A stretch of 59,343 nt of DNA. It comes from Clostridiales bacterium. GTDB lineage: Bacteria; Bacillota; Clostridia; Lachnospirales; Lachnospiraceae. The stretch covers positions 1 through 59,343 of the forward strand of contig JAJQCD010000025.1 of the NCBI GenBank assembly GCA_021202925.1, read 5' to 3'. The notes beneath the pieces were generated by a model. That model was not told the DNA's origin and searched no databases. It worked only from the letters and a program-made list of their open reading frames with translations. Both the position numbers and the translations under genes were made by a program. Shown one piece after another: positions 41,123-50,086 of this stretch. Within the stretch, counting starts at the first letter, position 1. Each line of letters opens with the position of its first letter.

Positions 41123-42058
41123 TTGAAACTGGGAAAGAAGCTTGCGATTGCTGTGATGGTGGGGATTTTGTCCATCGCGGGTGCGGTGACGTCCATGGCG
41201 TCTTCGAGACTGGATACGGTGCAGGATCCTTACTGGGATGAGGACACTATTACGATTGCCAGATGGGAAGAGGTGGAGGATGCGTATCAGTATGAGATCT
41301 ACCTCTATCGCGACGACAGCAAGGTGGCCAGCGCGAAGACGAAGAAGGAATACATCAACCTGAAGAGTTATATGAAGGCAGAAGGCGATTATACCTTCAA
41401 AGTGCGCGCACTGACGAAGAGCAGTAGTTCCAGTAACTATGGTTACTGGTCCGAGGAGTCCGACGCATGTTATATCAGCGAGACCTATGTGGAGTACCTG
41501 GAGAACGGCGGCAAGATCGACACCACCTATTCCAGGCCGGGTGCGCTGGAGACAGAGGCTGCGGAGGAGACAACGGCGGCTGAGACGGAAGCGGATACAG
41601 GAGCGACAGAAGAGACGGCTGCAGCTGAGACGACAGAAGAGACGACAGCAGCCGATTCGGCTTCCATGGCGGGCTGGCAGCTGGACGAAATTGGCTACTG
41701 GTATCGGAATGAGGATGGCAGCTATCCAGCGAATGGCTGGTGGCAGGATACTACGAATGCATCCTGGTATTATTTCAATGAGCAGGGCTATATGATGACC
41801 GGCTGGATTGATGAGGGCGACGTTCGTTATTACTGTGATCCGACGACCGGCACCATGGTGACCGGTTCCTGCACGGTGGATGGTGTGACTTATATGTTTG
41901 ATCCGTCCGGGGCTTTGCAGGAGACGATGACGGTCGAGACAGAGGCCGCGGAAGAGACAACAGCAGAGACCGAAGAAGAGACGACGGCGGCTGCTGAGAC
42001 CGAAGCGATCGTCGACGCGTACATTGGATATGAGAGCAGCGACGACGAAGACGATTAA
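41123..42058 (+). CDS. Secreted protein with Fn3-like region and cell-wall-binding repeats
   Basis: Exported 311-residue protein. Signal peptide about 1-27 (ends 'VTSMAS'). A beta-sandwich, Fn3-like region spans about 35-120 ('AYQYEIYLYRDDSKVAS', 'YTFKVRALTKS'). A Thr/Glu/Ala-rich linker covers about 142-180. Choline-binding-type wall repeats span about 184-266 ('GYWYRNEDGSYPANGWW', 'WYYFNEQGYMMTGWID', 'VTYMFDPSGAL'). A second acidic ET-rich tail follows. The start is TTG at 41123, with AAAGGAGGAG 9 bases before it; the next in-frame ATG is inside the signal. It probably sits on the wall surface; no catalytic domain was seen. Confidence 0.85.
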   Translation: MKLGKKLAIAVMVGILSIAGAVTSMASSRLDTVQDPYWDEDTITIARWEEVEDAYQYEIYLYRDDSKVASAKTKKEYINLKSYMKAEGDYTFKVRALTKSSSSSNYGYWSEESDACYISETYVEYLENGGKIDTTYSRPGALETEAAEETTAAETEADTGATEETAAAETTEETTAADSASMAGWQLDEIGYWYRNEDGSYPANGWWQDTTNASWYYFNEQGYMMTGWIDEGDVRYYCDPTTGTMVTGSCTVDGVTYMFDPSGALQETMTVETEAAEETTAETEEETTAAAETEAIVDAYIGYESSDDEDD

Positions 42059-42087
42059 ATGAAAAAACAGCAAAATGCAGCAGAGAT

Positions 42088-42125
42088 ACACCACTCACGG
42101 GGAAACCCGTCGGGTGGTGTTTTTG
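42088..42125 (+). terminator. Intrinsic terminator after the wall-binding protein gene
   Basis: ACACCAC and GTGGTGT pair, with an inner GGG/CCC stem, followed by TTTTT. Confidence 0.88.
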
Positions 42126-42133
42126 TTTGCGGG

Positions 42134-42202
42134 CTGCCAGTGACAGTTCTCGTAGTTTGCCATAGCATACGGAGAGAACTGCCAGTGACAGTTCTCGTAG
42201 TT
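42134..42202 (+). repeat. 24-bp direct repeat with embedded hairpin upstream of spoIIIAA
   Basis: The same 24 bases (CTGCCAGTGACAG... to ...CGTAGTT) occur at 42134-42157 and 42179-42202. In the second copy, GAGAACTG (42174-42181) and CAGTTCTC (42189-42196) form a perfect 8-base stem around CCAGTGA. The block lies between the wall-protein terminator and spoIIIAA. Confidence 0.85.
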
Positions 42203-42252
42203 CTATCCGGAGTGCTTTTCTCATATATTTCTGATGTGAGGTGAGAATGAGG

Positions 42253-43227
42253 ATGGACAGGCGGGAGGAAGTGATCCGCATTTTTCCGAAGACAATTCGT
42301 GAGATGCTGAGGAAGCTGAAGGTTGATTTTGGACAGGTGCAGGAGTTTCGGGTGCGGGTCGGGGAACCATTGCTGATCGTTGTGGATAACCGGGAACTCT
42401 GTCTGTCGTCTGACGGACGGCTGGAACGGGAAACGGGCCGGGCATACCGTGTTTCAGCCGCAGAGCTGAGAGAAACGCTGGAATATATGAGCGATTACTC
42501 ATTGTATGCATATGAGGAGGAGGTTCGGCAGGGCTTTCTGACGATTCCAGGTGGTCACCGGATCGGACTGGCCGGCAAGACCGTGATGGAGGGGAAAACC
42601 ATCCGCACGATGAAGGGAATTTCTTCCCTGAACGTTCGTCTGGCGCACCAGATTTGCGGTTGTGCGAATGCTGTTCTGCCGTATCTCTATGAAGGGGGCC
42701 GATTGTTGGATACCCTGATTCTTTCGCCACCCAGATGTGGAAAAACGACATTGCTGCGGGATCTGGTTCGTCAGATTTCAGACGGGACGAAGGGGCGGCG
42801 GGGGATGACGGTTGGCGTGGTGGACGAGCGTTCGGAGCTGGGTGCCTGCTGTCAGGGAATTCCGCAGAACGATCTGGGGATGCGGACTGATGTGCTGGAC
42901 GGCTGCCCAAAGGCTGTGGGAATGATGATGCTGATCCGGTCCATGGCGCCAGAGGTGATTGCTGTGGATGAGATTGGCGGGGTATCGGATCTGGAAGCCG
43001 TGGTTTATGCGATGAACTGCGGATGTACCGTGCTTGCTACGGTTCATGGTTCTTCGTGGGAGGATATCCGGAGAAAACCTTCGTTTGCAAGGCTGGCAGC
43101 GGAACAGCGCTTTGGCCGGTATGTTGTCCTCCATGGGTGGGGAAAGGCCGGGCAGGTGAGCGTGATCTGCGGGACGGATGGGAAACCGTTGCCCGGTTAT
43201 GGCAGGATGATGGAGGAAACCGGATAA
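42253..43227 (+). CDS. spoIIIAA: Stage III sporulation protein AA (ATPase)
   Basis: Mother-cell ATPase of the SpoIIIA-SpoIIQ channel that feeds the engulfed forespore; related to type II/IV secretion ATPases. About 324 residues. Walker A is 'SPPRCGKTTLLRDLV', Walker B lies in 'PEVIAVDEIGG', and 'VVDERSELGAC' is the family segment. The ATG at 42253 is preferred, with AGGTGAG just upstream; GTG 42241 and ATG 42247 are alternatives in frame. First gene of the eight-gene operon. Sigma-E control is expected from the family, but no clear sigma-E promoter was found. Confidence 0.94.
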   Translation: MDRREEVIRIFPKTIREMLRKLKVDFGQVQEFRVRVGEPLLIVVDNRELCLSSDGRLERETGRAYRVSAAELRETLEYMSDYSLYAYEEEVRQGFLTIPGGHRIGLAGKTVMEGKTIRTMKGISSLNVRLAHQICGCANAVLPYLYEGGRLLDTLILSPPRCGKTTLLRDLVRQISDGTKGRRGMTVGVVDERSELGACCQGIPQNDLGMRTDVLDGCPKAVGMMMLIRSMAPEVIAVDEIGGVSDLEAVVYAMNCGCTVLATVHGSSWEDIRRKPSFARLAAEQRFGRYVVLHGWGKAGQVSVICGTDGKPLPGYGRMMEETG

Positions 43228-43306
43228 GGACAGGGCTCGTGCAACGGAACCCTGTGCAAAGAGCCATGTCGTTGGGGGATGGCGAATGGAAAGGGAGGCG
43301 ACGGGA

Positions 43307-43846
43307 ATGGCAATGCTGCGGATTGGAATGAAACTGCTGGGATCGATTCTGGTGATCGTGGGAACATCCGGTTTCGGAACCTGGATGGCGGGGCGGTACC
43401 GGGGGCGTCTGGAGGAAATGGAACAGCTGCGGCAGATGGTTTATCTCCTGAAGGCGCAGATTGTGTATGCGCAGACGCCCATCCCGGAAGCACTTGCGGT
43501 TGTAGGACGGCGAACGGAGGGACCGCTTGCCGAGCTGTTTTTGCGGGTTGCAAAACGAGTGTACGGACAGGAAGGCGAGTCATTTCGTGTGATCTGGCAG
43601 GAGGAGACGGGGCTTCTGGATAAAAAGACGTCTGCGCTTGCGAAGGCAGACCGCAAAAGCCTGGCAATGCTTGGAGAACATCTGGGATTTCTGGATCGGG
43701 ATATGCAGGAACGCAATCTCCTTCTGTGTCTGGAACAACTGGATCTGGAGATCGGAAAGCTGCGGGAGCAGAGGCCGGAAAAATGCCGGCTCTATACCAG
43801 TCTTGGCGTCATGGGCGGGTTGTTTCTGGTGGTTCTGCTGATATAG
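43307..43846 (+). CDS. spoIIIAB: Stage III sporulation protein AB
   Basis: Membrane protein of 179 residues with an N-terminal helix (about 7-25) and a C-terminal helix (about 162-178) around a soluble helical domain ('EEMEQLRQMVYLLKAQIVYA', 'TPIPEALAVV', 'LLCLEQLDLEIGKLREQRPE'). It resembles GspF-like secretion platform proteins and is thought to anchor SpoIIIAA. GGGAGG is 7 bases before the ATG at 43307; ATG 43286 upstream is less likely. It follows spoIIIAA by 79 bases. Confidence 0.92.
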   Translation: MAMLRIGMKLLGSILVIVGTSGFGTWMAGRYRGRLEEMEQLRQMVYLLKAQIVYAQTPIPEALAVVGRRTEGPLAELFLRVAKRVYGQEGESFRVIWQEETGLLDKKTSALAKADRKSLAMLGEHLGFLDRDMQERNLLLCLEQLDLEIGKLREQRPEKCRLYTSLGVMGGLFLVVLLI

Positions 43847-43866
43847 ACAGAAGGAGAGGAGTCTGG

Positions 43867-44061
43867 ATGAGCGTCAATCTGATCTTTCGGATCGCCGCAG
43901 TGGGCATTCTGGTATCGGTCATCTGTCAGGTGCTCAAACACAGCGGGCGGGAGGAGCAGGCGTTTCTGACCAGCCTGGCGGGACTGATTCTGGTGCTGTT
44001 CTGGATGGTACCTTATATTTATGAACTGTTTGAGACAATCCGGGATCTGTTTTCGCTGTGA
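43867..44061 (+). CDS. spoIIIAC: Stage III sporulation protein AC
   Basis: A 64-residue protein with two predicted transmembrane helices (about 5-23 and 32-53), the normal size for SpoIIIAC, a small membrane part of the mother-cell channel. 'VSVICQVLKHSGREEQAF' matches the family core. GGAG lies 6 bases upstream of the ATG at 43867. Confidence 0.93.
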   Translation: MSVNLIFRIAAVGILVSVICQVLKHSGREEQAFLTSLAGLILVLFWMVPYIYELFETIRDLFSL

Positions 44062-44071
44062 GAGGAAAAGG

Positions 44072-44458
44072 ATGACGATGGTTGCTGTGGGAATTGTGGG
44101 GATTGCGGCGGTCCTTCTGGCTGTCTCGCTGAAAAGCGTAAATGGGGAATATGGAACCTATCTGGCTCTGGCAGCGTCCTGTTTCATTGCTCTGTACGGG
44201 ACATCAAGGTTAAAAAGCGTGATGGATGCGCTGCGGCAGCTTCAGGAATGGATTCAGGTCAATCCCGTTTATCTGAAAACGCTGATAAAAATGACCGGAA
44301 TGACTTATATTGCAGAATTTTCAGCCGGTATCTGCCGCGATGCCGGTTATGGTGCGATCGGCAGTCAGATTGAGATTTTCGGAAAGCTTTCGATTTTGGC
44401 GGTCAGCACACCGATTCTGCTGGCCCTGATGGAAACGCTGCAGAGGTTTCTGATATGA
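44072..44458 (+). CDS. spoIIIAD: Stage III sporulation protein AD
   Basis: Membrane protein of 128 residues with about four helices. 'KTLIKMTGMTYIAEFSAGIC' with 'DAGYGAIGSQIEIFGKL' is the conserved core of SpoIIIAD. The ATG at 44072 follows GAGAGGAAAAGG. It is 10 bases after spoIIIAC and overlaps spoIIIAE by 4 bases. Confidence 0.94.
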   Translation: MTMVAVGIVGIAAVLLAVSLKSVNGEYGTYLALAASCFIALYGTSRLKSVMDALRQLQEWIQVNPVYLKTLIKMTGMTYIAEFSAGICRDAGYGAIGSQIEIFGKLSILAVSTPILLALMETLQRFLI

Positions 44459-45672
44459 AGAAAACGGGACGGCGTATACGGACAGCACTTTTCCTGGGCG
44501 GAGTCGTTGCGCTGCTGTTTGGCAGGCGCGCGGAGGCATTTGCGATGGATGGGGAATCTGCTCTGCGGATGTCCGCGGTGCAGGATGAATCGTTCTGGCC
44601 CGTTCCGGATCCGAACGGGATGGATGAGCGGTTGCCAGAAGAAATCGACGCGATCGATCAGTTCCTGCGCCGGAATATTTCCCGGACGGGAGAAAACCTG
44701 TCGTTTCTGGAGTTTATGAAGGTCATCGCCTCGGGAGACGGAAAGCGGATTGGGAGGATGGTTCTTGACATAGTGCGGGACGGTCTGTTCGACGAAATCC
44801 AATCCGGCTGGAACGCGGCGGTACAGGTTCTGGCGATCGGTATTTGCGGATCGGTATTTGCGGGTTTTTCCGGAATTTTTTCGGAGGGAGGGATTTCGGA
44901 AACCGGCTTTTTCATGACGTACCTGATGGCGTTTACGGTATTGGCGGCCTCTTTCTTTCAGGGTGTCCGCGTGTCCGCGGAGTTACTGGAACAGCTGACC
45001 GGGTTCATGCGGATGCTTTTGCCTGTTTATCTGTCGACCGTCGTCTGGGCAGGGCAAACGATGACGGCGGCGGCCTGGTATGAGGCCGGGTTATTTCTGA
45101 TTGGGGCAGTGGAGGGCCTGTATGTTCGTCTCCTCCTACCCCTGACCCCGGTTTATGTGCTTCTGATTATGGCCGGAAACATGGAAAAAGAGGAACTGCT
45201 TTCGAAACTGACGGGATTCTTAAGCGGAGCGATCCGCTGGGGAACCCGTTCGCTGTTCGGTGTGGCGGTGGGCTTTCAACTGGTTCAGGGTATGGTCCTT
45301 CCTTATGCGGATGCCGTCAAGTCAGCCGGGTTACAGAAACTGCTGGCGGCGATCCCGGGCATTGGACAGGGCGTGGAGACGGTGGCAAAGCTGACGCTTG
45401 GTTCCGCCACACTGATCAAAAACTGCGCCGGAGCAACGGCGATCGTCCTTCTCACTGTGCTCAGCCTGATTCCGCTGATGAAACTGACAGCGCCACTGAT
45501 TCTGTACCGGCTGGCGGCGGCATTTCTGGAGCCGGTTGCGGATAAACGACTGGTTGCCTGTGTGAACGGGGTTGCGGACGGGCAGCGCCTGTTGCTGGGG
45601 CTGGCCGGGAGCGGGACGCTTCTTTTCATTACCGCGATTGCCCTGATCTGTATGTCGGGTTATACGGGGTGA
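44455..45672 (+). CDS. spoIIIAE: Stage III sporulation protein AE
   Basis: Polytopic membrane protein of 405 residues, the largest membrane part of the channel. An N-terminal signal (about 8-30, ends 'AEAFA') is followed by a soluble stretch and then about seven helices from residue 120. 'AIPGIGQGVETVAKLTLGSA' and 'LIKNCAGATAIVLLTVL' are the conserved core. The start overlaps the spoIIIAD stop (ATGA). Confidence 0.95.
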   Translation: MKKTGRRIRTALFLGGVVALLFGRRAEAFAMDGESALRMSAVQDESFWPVPDPNGMDERLPEEIDAIDQFLRRNISRTGENLSFLEFMKVIASGDGKRIGRMVLDIVRDGLFDEIQSGWNAAVQVLAIGICGSVFAGFSGIFSEGGISETGFFMTYLMAFTVLAASFFQGVRVSAELLEQLTGFMRMLLPVYLSTVVWAGQTMTAAAWYEAGLFLIGAVEGLYVRLLLPLTPVYVLLIMAGNMEKEELLSKLTGFLSGAIRWGTRSLFGVAVGFQLVQGMVLPYADAVKSAGLQKLLAAIPGIGQGVETVAKLTLGSATLIKNCAGATAIVLLTVLSLIPLMKLTAPLILYRLAAAFLEPVADKRLVACVNGVADGQRLLLGLAGSGTLLFITAIALICMSGYTG

Positions 45673-45685
45673 AAGGAGGCCGGAT

Positions 45686-46333
45686 ATGACGGAGGTGTAT
45701 GGATGGATTCGGAGCCTGACGGGATTTTTTCTGTTTCTGGCGATCGTCAACCATCTTCTTCCCGGAAAACAGGAGCAGAAATACATCCGCCCGTTTGCCG
45801 GGGTGGTACTTTTGCTGGTGATTGGGCAGCCGCTTGTGCGTGGGAGCGGACTGGTGAATCGGATCGCAGACGAGTATGAGAAGCAGGTGCTTCCATATGA
45901 TAGACCGGAATTATCTTCACGGCTGCCGGATACGGGAGATACCTATCAGGAGCGGATGATTGCCATATATGAGGAAGAAGCTGCGTTACAGGTCATGCGG
46001 ATGGCGGAAAAAGCCGGATATCCGGCGGTCTCCTGTCAGGTCCTGATCGGAAAGAAAGAAGGAACGGAGCGGTATGGGAAGATAGAGGCAATCCGGCTGA
46101 ATCTGGCGGGAAATGAGAGGAAGGCGTCGGCGCAGACCGTGTCCCTGTCTGCAGACCCCATCCATGTCGAAGCGGTGAGCATCGGTAATGAGAAAAGAGA
46201 ACCAGGGAGAGAAAGCACGGAAACCGAAGGTTCACCTGGCGTGGATGCAGAACCGCTTCGTGCGAAACTGGCGACTCTCTATGATCTGGAGGAGAGGTAT
46301 GTGGAAATTCAAATCGCTCAGGGGGAAAGATAA
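45686..46333 (+). CDS. spoIIIAF: Stage III sporulation protein AF
   Basis: 215-residue protein with two N-terminal transmembrane helices (about 8-25 and 35-53) and a C-terminal soluble domain of ring-building fold. 'YIRPFAGVVLLLVIGQPL' marks the second helix. AAAGGAGG precedes the ATG. The end overlaps spoIIIAG by 35 bases in a different frame. Confidence 0.91.
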   Translation: MTEVYGWIRSLTGFFLFLAIVNHLLPGKQEQKYIRPFAGVVLLLVIGQPLVRGSGLVNRIADEYEKQVLPYDRPELSSRLPDTGDTYQERMIAIYEEEAALQVMRMAEKAGYPAVSCQVLIGKKEGTERYGKIEAIRLNLAGNERKASAQTVSLSADPIHVEAVSIGNEKREPGRESTETEGSPGVDAEPLRAKLATLYDLEERYVEIQIAQGER

Positions 46334-46928
46334 GTGGGTTTTCCTGCTTACGATCGGGGTGATTCTCTGCATTCTTGCGTTTCCGGTCGGAGCGGTCAGA
46401 ACGGAGAGAGAAACCGAAACGCAGGAACGGGACAATCAGTTTGAAAGTGGGATATATGTGGGGAATAAATGGGAAAATCAAACGGATATAGCTTATAATG
46501 ATGAACTAAATGGGGGATTATCCCAATATTCGACTTATGTGCAGGAACTGGAACAGCGGGTAGAGGAAATTCTGTCACAGGTGGACGGAGTGGGAGAGGT
46601 GGACGTGATGATTGTGTTGAAATCGTCTTCGGAGACCGTCTGGCATACGGACGGCAGTCGTTCCCGCTCGCTGACGGAGGAAACGGATTCCAATGGAGGA
46701 ACACGCCGGACAGAGAGCGAGGAGGAGGAAGCGAATACCGTGTTTTTCTCTGACAGTGGAGATAGCGGTCCGGTGGCGGAGAAGGAAATCTACCCGGAGC
46801 TTTCCGGAATCGTGATCAGCGCGTCGGGCGGGGGCAACCTGCAGGTACAGGCAGAAATTTCCCGGGCAATGGAGGCATTATTCGGTCTGCCCGCTCATAA
46901 GATTAAAATACTTAAGCGGGTGGAATGA
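46299..46928 (+). CDS. spoIIIAG: Stage III sporulation protein AG
   Basis: 209-residue protein that forms the large ring of the channel in the intermembrane space. One transmembrane helix lies near 13-32 ('WVFLLTIGVILCILAF'). The ring domain has 'LEQRVEEILSQVDGVGEVDV' and 'GIVISASGGGNLQVQAEIS'. A charged loop with 'SEEEEAN' interrupts it, as is common. The ATG at 46299 lies behind GGAGAGG inside the spoIIIAF coding end. Confidence 0.93.
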   Translation: MWKFKSLRGKDKWVFLLTIGVILCILAFPVGAVRTERETETQERDNQFESGIYVGNKWENQTDIAYNDELNGGLSQYSTYVQELEQRVEEILSQVDGVGEVDVMIVLKSSSETVWHTDGSRSRSLTEETDSNGGTRRTESEEEEANTVFFSDSGDSGPVAEKEIYPELSGIVISASGGGNLQVQAEISRAMEALFGLPAHKIKILKRVE

Positions 46929-46942
46929 AGGAGTGGTTTGCT

Positions 46943-47764
46943 ATGAAGTTGTTTCGAAAGCCGAAGGCGCATCTGAAGGATGTCAATATGAAAAAACTGT
47001 TTCGCCGCAACCAGATCATCGTGACAGCTCTGGCAGTCATGATCGCCGCGGCCGGATATCTGAATTATGCCGGGAACCGGGATCTGGCGGCCAGCACGGG
47101 AAATTCGGTTTACGAAGCCGGGTCGCTAGAGATTTCGGATGAGGATCTGCTGGCGGAGAATCAGGCGAGCATGCTCGCCGGGAGCGATCTGGTTGAGGAA
47201 GCGCAGCCGCAGGCAGAGGCAGACAATCTGCAGGAGGAAGCGGGCGGATTGACCGTGGATGTGGCATCCGGCGATGAGGAGGATCTGCTGCTTTCGGCGA
47301 TTCCGGAGGATGGAACGGAGCTTGCGGAGATAGAAAGCTGGGATGAAGGCGAGGAGACCGGTATTGACAATCCCGGTGAGGCGGTCCTGACCAGCGGAGT
47401 CACTGTGGCCGATTACATAGCGGGCGTCCAGTTGAATCGCGAGCAGATCCGGGCGAAGAATAAGGAAACCCTGAACAGTATCATCAACAATACAAACATT
47501 GACGAGGCGTCGAAGCAGGAGGCCATTCAGAATATGGTGGAACTGACAGAGATCGCGGAAAAGGAAAATGCCGCGGAGACGCTGTTAATGGCAAAGGGAT
47601 TCGCGGATCCGGTTGTCAGCGTGGCGAATGGCCGGGCAGATGTTGTCATCAATGCATCCGCCATCACCGATCAGCAGCGTGCGCAGATTGAAGATATTGT
47701 CAAGCGTAAGACCGAGGTTCCCGCCGATGGAATTGTGATTACGCTGTTGAAGCTTGACGATTGA
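46943..47764 (+). CDS. spoIIIAH: Stage III sporulation protein AH
   Basis: Mother-cell membrane protein of about 273 residues that binds SpoIIQ of the forespore. One helix lies at about 22-42 ('QIIVTALAVMIAAAGYLNYAG'-like). A long acidic linker is followed by the YscJ/FliF-like ring domain in the last 110 residues ('REQIRAKNKETLNSIINNT', 'ASKQEAIQNMVELT', 'INASAITDQQRAQIEDIV'). AAGGAG is 9 bases before the ATG at 46943; ATG 46925, overlapping spoIIIAG, is an alternative. Last gene of the operon; no terminator was seen before the convergent neighbour. Confidence 0.93.
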   Translation: MKLFRKPKAHLKDVNMKKLFRRNQIIVTALAVMIAAAGYLNYAGNRDLAASTGNSVYEAGSLEISDEDLLAENQASMLAGSDLVEEAQPQAEADNLQEEAGGLTVDVASGDEEDLLLSAIPEDGTELAEIESWDEGEETGIDNPGEAVLTSGVTVADYIAGVQLNREQIRAKNKETLNSIINNTNIDEASKQEAIQNMVELTEIAEKENAAETLLMAKGFADPVVSVANGRADVVINASAITDQQRAQIEDIVKRKTEVPADGIVITLLKLDD

Positions 47765-47783
47765 AGAAGGAACCGTGCGATGG

Positions 47784-48212
47784 TTACCACTGGAAGACGG
47801 CGATACCGGCAATGGCGATGTAGGCGCCGATTATCTTTCTCCATTCGAAGAGAACCTTTTCGACGCCGAAGAGGCCGAAGAATTCGATGCACCAGGCGGT
47901 GATGATCTGGGTGACGACGATCAGCAGCGTCGCCCGGGCGGGACCGAGTCCGTCCATGCTTTTGATAACCGTGTATGTGATGAAGGTCCCGAGAATTCCG
48001 CCAGCCAGCAGATAGAGCGGACGTACAGAAAAAAGCGCCGGTATGGACTCCCGTCCAGAGAAAAACCAGAGGATGACGCAGGCAATGAAAGCCGTCAGCT
48101 GTACCCAGCCGCTGCAGACCCAGATACTCGTCTGTCTGGTCACCGTCGTGTTCCATACACCCTGCAGGCTCATCATTGCTCCGGACGCCAGCGCAACCCA
48201 TATTCCCCACAT
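47784..48212 (-). CDS. DMT-superfamily membrane protein, YdcZ/DUF606 family
   Basis: 142-residue membrane protein with about five helices. 'MWGIWVALASGAMMSLQGVWN' at the start and 'LGPARATLLIVVTQIITAW' are typical of the short YdcZ-type drug/metabolite transporter homologues, which usually work as dimers. AAAGGA is 9 bases before the ATG at 48212. It is transcribed against the spoIIIA and nusB genes and leaves only 19 bases to spoIIIAH. The substrate is unknown. Confidence 0.85.
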   Translation of the reverse strand: MWGIWVALASGAMMSLQGVWNTTVTRQTSIWVCSGWVQLTAFIACVILWFFSGRESIPALFSVRPLYLLAGGILGTFITYTVIKSMDGLGPARATLLIVVTQIITAWCIEFFGLFGVEKVLFEWRKIIGAYIAIAGIAVFQW

Positions 48213-48348
48213 GATCTCAATCCTTTCTGTTCTTTTATGTTCATAGTTTTCGTTATTTTCGTGAAATTTATTCAAGCATTGTAACGCGAAAAAAAATATG
48301 GTATGATTAAGTCCGATACCATGTTTGTGCGCCAGGAGGATGCATAGT

Positions 48349-48798
48349 ATGACGAGAAGAGAGATGAGAGAACACTGCTTTAAGATGCTGTTCGGGGCAG
48401 GTTTTTATCCGGCCGGGGAGACCGGAGAACAGGTGGAGCAGTATTTCCTTTCACCGGAAGAAGAGGATACGACAGAGAACGGGATGGTAGAAATCGTTCA
48501 TCAGGTTGAGATGCCGGAGACAGATCGGATGTTTCTGACAGACCGTGTAGAGCGGATCGCGGCAATGTTTACAGAACTGGATACGGAGATCAATTCCGTG
48601 ACGCAGGGGTGGAGTACCCGCCGCATGGGACGGGTGGAGTTGTCCATTCTGCGGCAGGCACTTTATGAAATGCGTTACGATGATGAGGTGCCGGAAAAGG
48701 TGGCGATCAATGAAGCCGTGGAACTGGCGAAGAAATTTGGCGGGAAGGATTCGTCGGCATTTATTAACGGCGTACTGGCGAAGCTGGTGACTGAGTAA
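48349..48798 (+). CDS. nusB: Transcription antitermination factor NusB
   Basis: RNA-binding factor of 149 residues that, with NusE/S10, helps RNA polymerase read through rRNA genes. '[17 protein letters not shown]' at the start, '[16 protein letters not shown]' and '[26 protein letters not shown]' are diagnostic. AGGAGG precedes the ATG at 48349. First gene of the nusB-to-recN run; xseA begins one base after its stop. Confidence 0.95.
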   Translation: MTRREMREHCFKMLFGAGFYPAGETGEQVEQYFLSPEEEDTTENGMVEIVHQVEMPETDRMFLTDRVERIAAMFTELDTEINSVTQGWSTRRMGRVELSILRQALYEMRYDDEVPEKVAINEAVELAKKFGGKDSSAFINGVLAKLVTE

Positions 48799-48799
48799 G

Positions 48800-50086
48800 A
48801 TGGCGGGCGTTTTTTCTGTGTCGCAGGTGAATTCCTACATTAAGAATATGTTTGCACAGGACTTTGCCCTGAGCCGCATTTCGGTGCGTGGAGAAGTGTC
48901 CAACTGTAAATATCACAGTTCCGGGCATATCTACTTTACACTGAAGGACGGTGGAGGAACGCTTGCCTGCGTGATGTTTGCCAGTCAGAGAAAGGGCCTG
49001 GCTTTTGTCATGCGCGAAGGGATGCGTGTGGTTGTGTCCGGCACGGTCGATGTTTATGAGCGGGATGGCCGCTATCAGCTGTACGCGAGAAAGATCGAGG
49101 CGGACGGCAGGGGCGATCTGTTTGAGAAATTTGTGAAGCTGCGGGACGAGCTGGAAGAGATGGGCATGTTCGCGGCGGAGTATAAACAGCCGATTCCGAA
49201 GTATGCGCGGACGGTTGGCGTGGTGACGGCGTCTACCGGGGCTGCAATCTGGGATATCATGAATATTTCGGCAAGACGAAATCCCTATGTGCAGCTGATC
49301 CTGTATCCGGCTCTGGTGCAGGGGGAACGGGCGGCGGCCAGCATCGTGGCGGGAATTGAGACGTTAGATGAGATGGGGCTGGATGTGCTGATAGTCGGAC
49401 GCGGGGGCGGTTCGATCGAAGATCTCTGGGCGTTCAATGAAGAAATGGTGGCGCGGGCGATTTTCGACTGCCGCACACCGGTGATTTCGGCGGTGGGGCA
49501 TGAGACCGATGTGACGATTGCCGATTATGTCGCGGATCTGCGGGCGCCAACGCCTTCAGCGGCGGCGGAACTGGCTGTATTCGACTGGAATCAGTTTGAG
49601 AGTCGGCGGCGGGCATATGAAGAAGCGCTGACGCGCGGACTGGATCGCGCGCTCGATCGGCGGAGGCATATGCTGACGCAGTACCGGCTGCGTCTGAGAC
49701 TGTATGACCCGGAACGGCGTCTGAGGGAACAGCGGCAGCGCCTGACCGATACGGCAGATCGTTTCGATGCGGCCATGGATGGACGTCTGCGTGAGGCTCA
49801 AAAACGCATGCAGGTGCGGGAACGTCTGGAGACGGCGATGGAACGGCAGCTTGTCGCGGCGAGACACCGGCTGGCTCTGGTGAGCGGACGTCTGGACGGG
49901 CTTTCACCGTTAAAGAGGATCAGCGGTGGCTTCGGTTTCCTGACGGATGAGCAGAACCGGCGCATTGCGCATGTGCGGGATGTCGAGATTGGCACGCGAA
50001 TGACCGTGCGGATTTCGGACGGGCGGCTTGAAGCGTATGTAACGGAAAGGACAGAGTATGGAGATAGAGAAGGAAATGACGATTGA
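48800..50086 (+). CDS. xseA: Exodeoxyribonuclease VII large subunit
   Basis: Catalytic subunit (428 residues) of the single-strand-specific exonuclease VII. An N-terminal OB fold ('VRGEVSNCKYHSSGHIYFTL') is followed by the catalytic core with 'VVTASTGAAIWDIMN', 'GRGGGSIEDLWAFN' and 'SAVGHETDVTIADYVAD', then a long coiled coil with many Arg and Gln residues. The ATG is 1 base after nusB and the gene overlaps xseB by 29 bases, so subunit synthesis is coupled. Confidence 0.96.
   Translation: MAGVFSVSQVNSYIKNMFAQDFALSRISVRGEVSNCKYHSSGHIYFTLKDGGGTLACVMFASQRKGLAFVMREGMRVVVSGTVDVYERDGRYQLYARKIEADGRGDLFEKFVKLRDELEEMGMFAAEYKQPIPKYARTVGVVTASTGAAIWDIMNISARRNPYVQLILYPALVQGERAAASIVAGIETLDEMGLDVLIVGRGGGSIEDLWAFNEEMVARAIFDCRTPVISAVGHETDVTIADYVADLRAPTPSAAAELAVFDWNQFESRRRAYEEALTRGLDRALDRRRHMLTQYRLRLRLYDPERRLREQRQRLTDTADRFDAAMDGRLREAQKRMQVRERLETAMERQLVAARHRLALVSGRLDGLSPLKRISGGFGFLTDEQNRRIAHVRDVEIGTRMTVRISDGRLEAYVTERTEYGDREGNDD

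Noticed and set aside
40864-41241. 125-codon open frame after rlmH
   Set aside because: No ribosome site for a separate start, low-complexity N-terminus, and it runs into the better supported wall-protein gene in another frame, across a promoter and hairpin.
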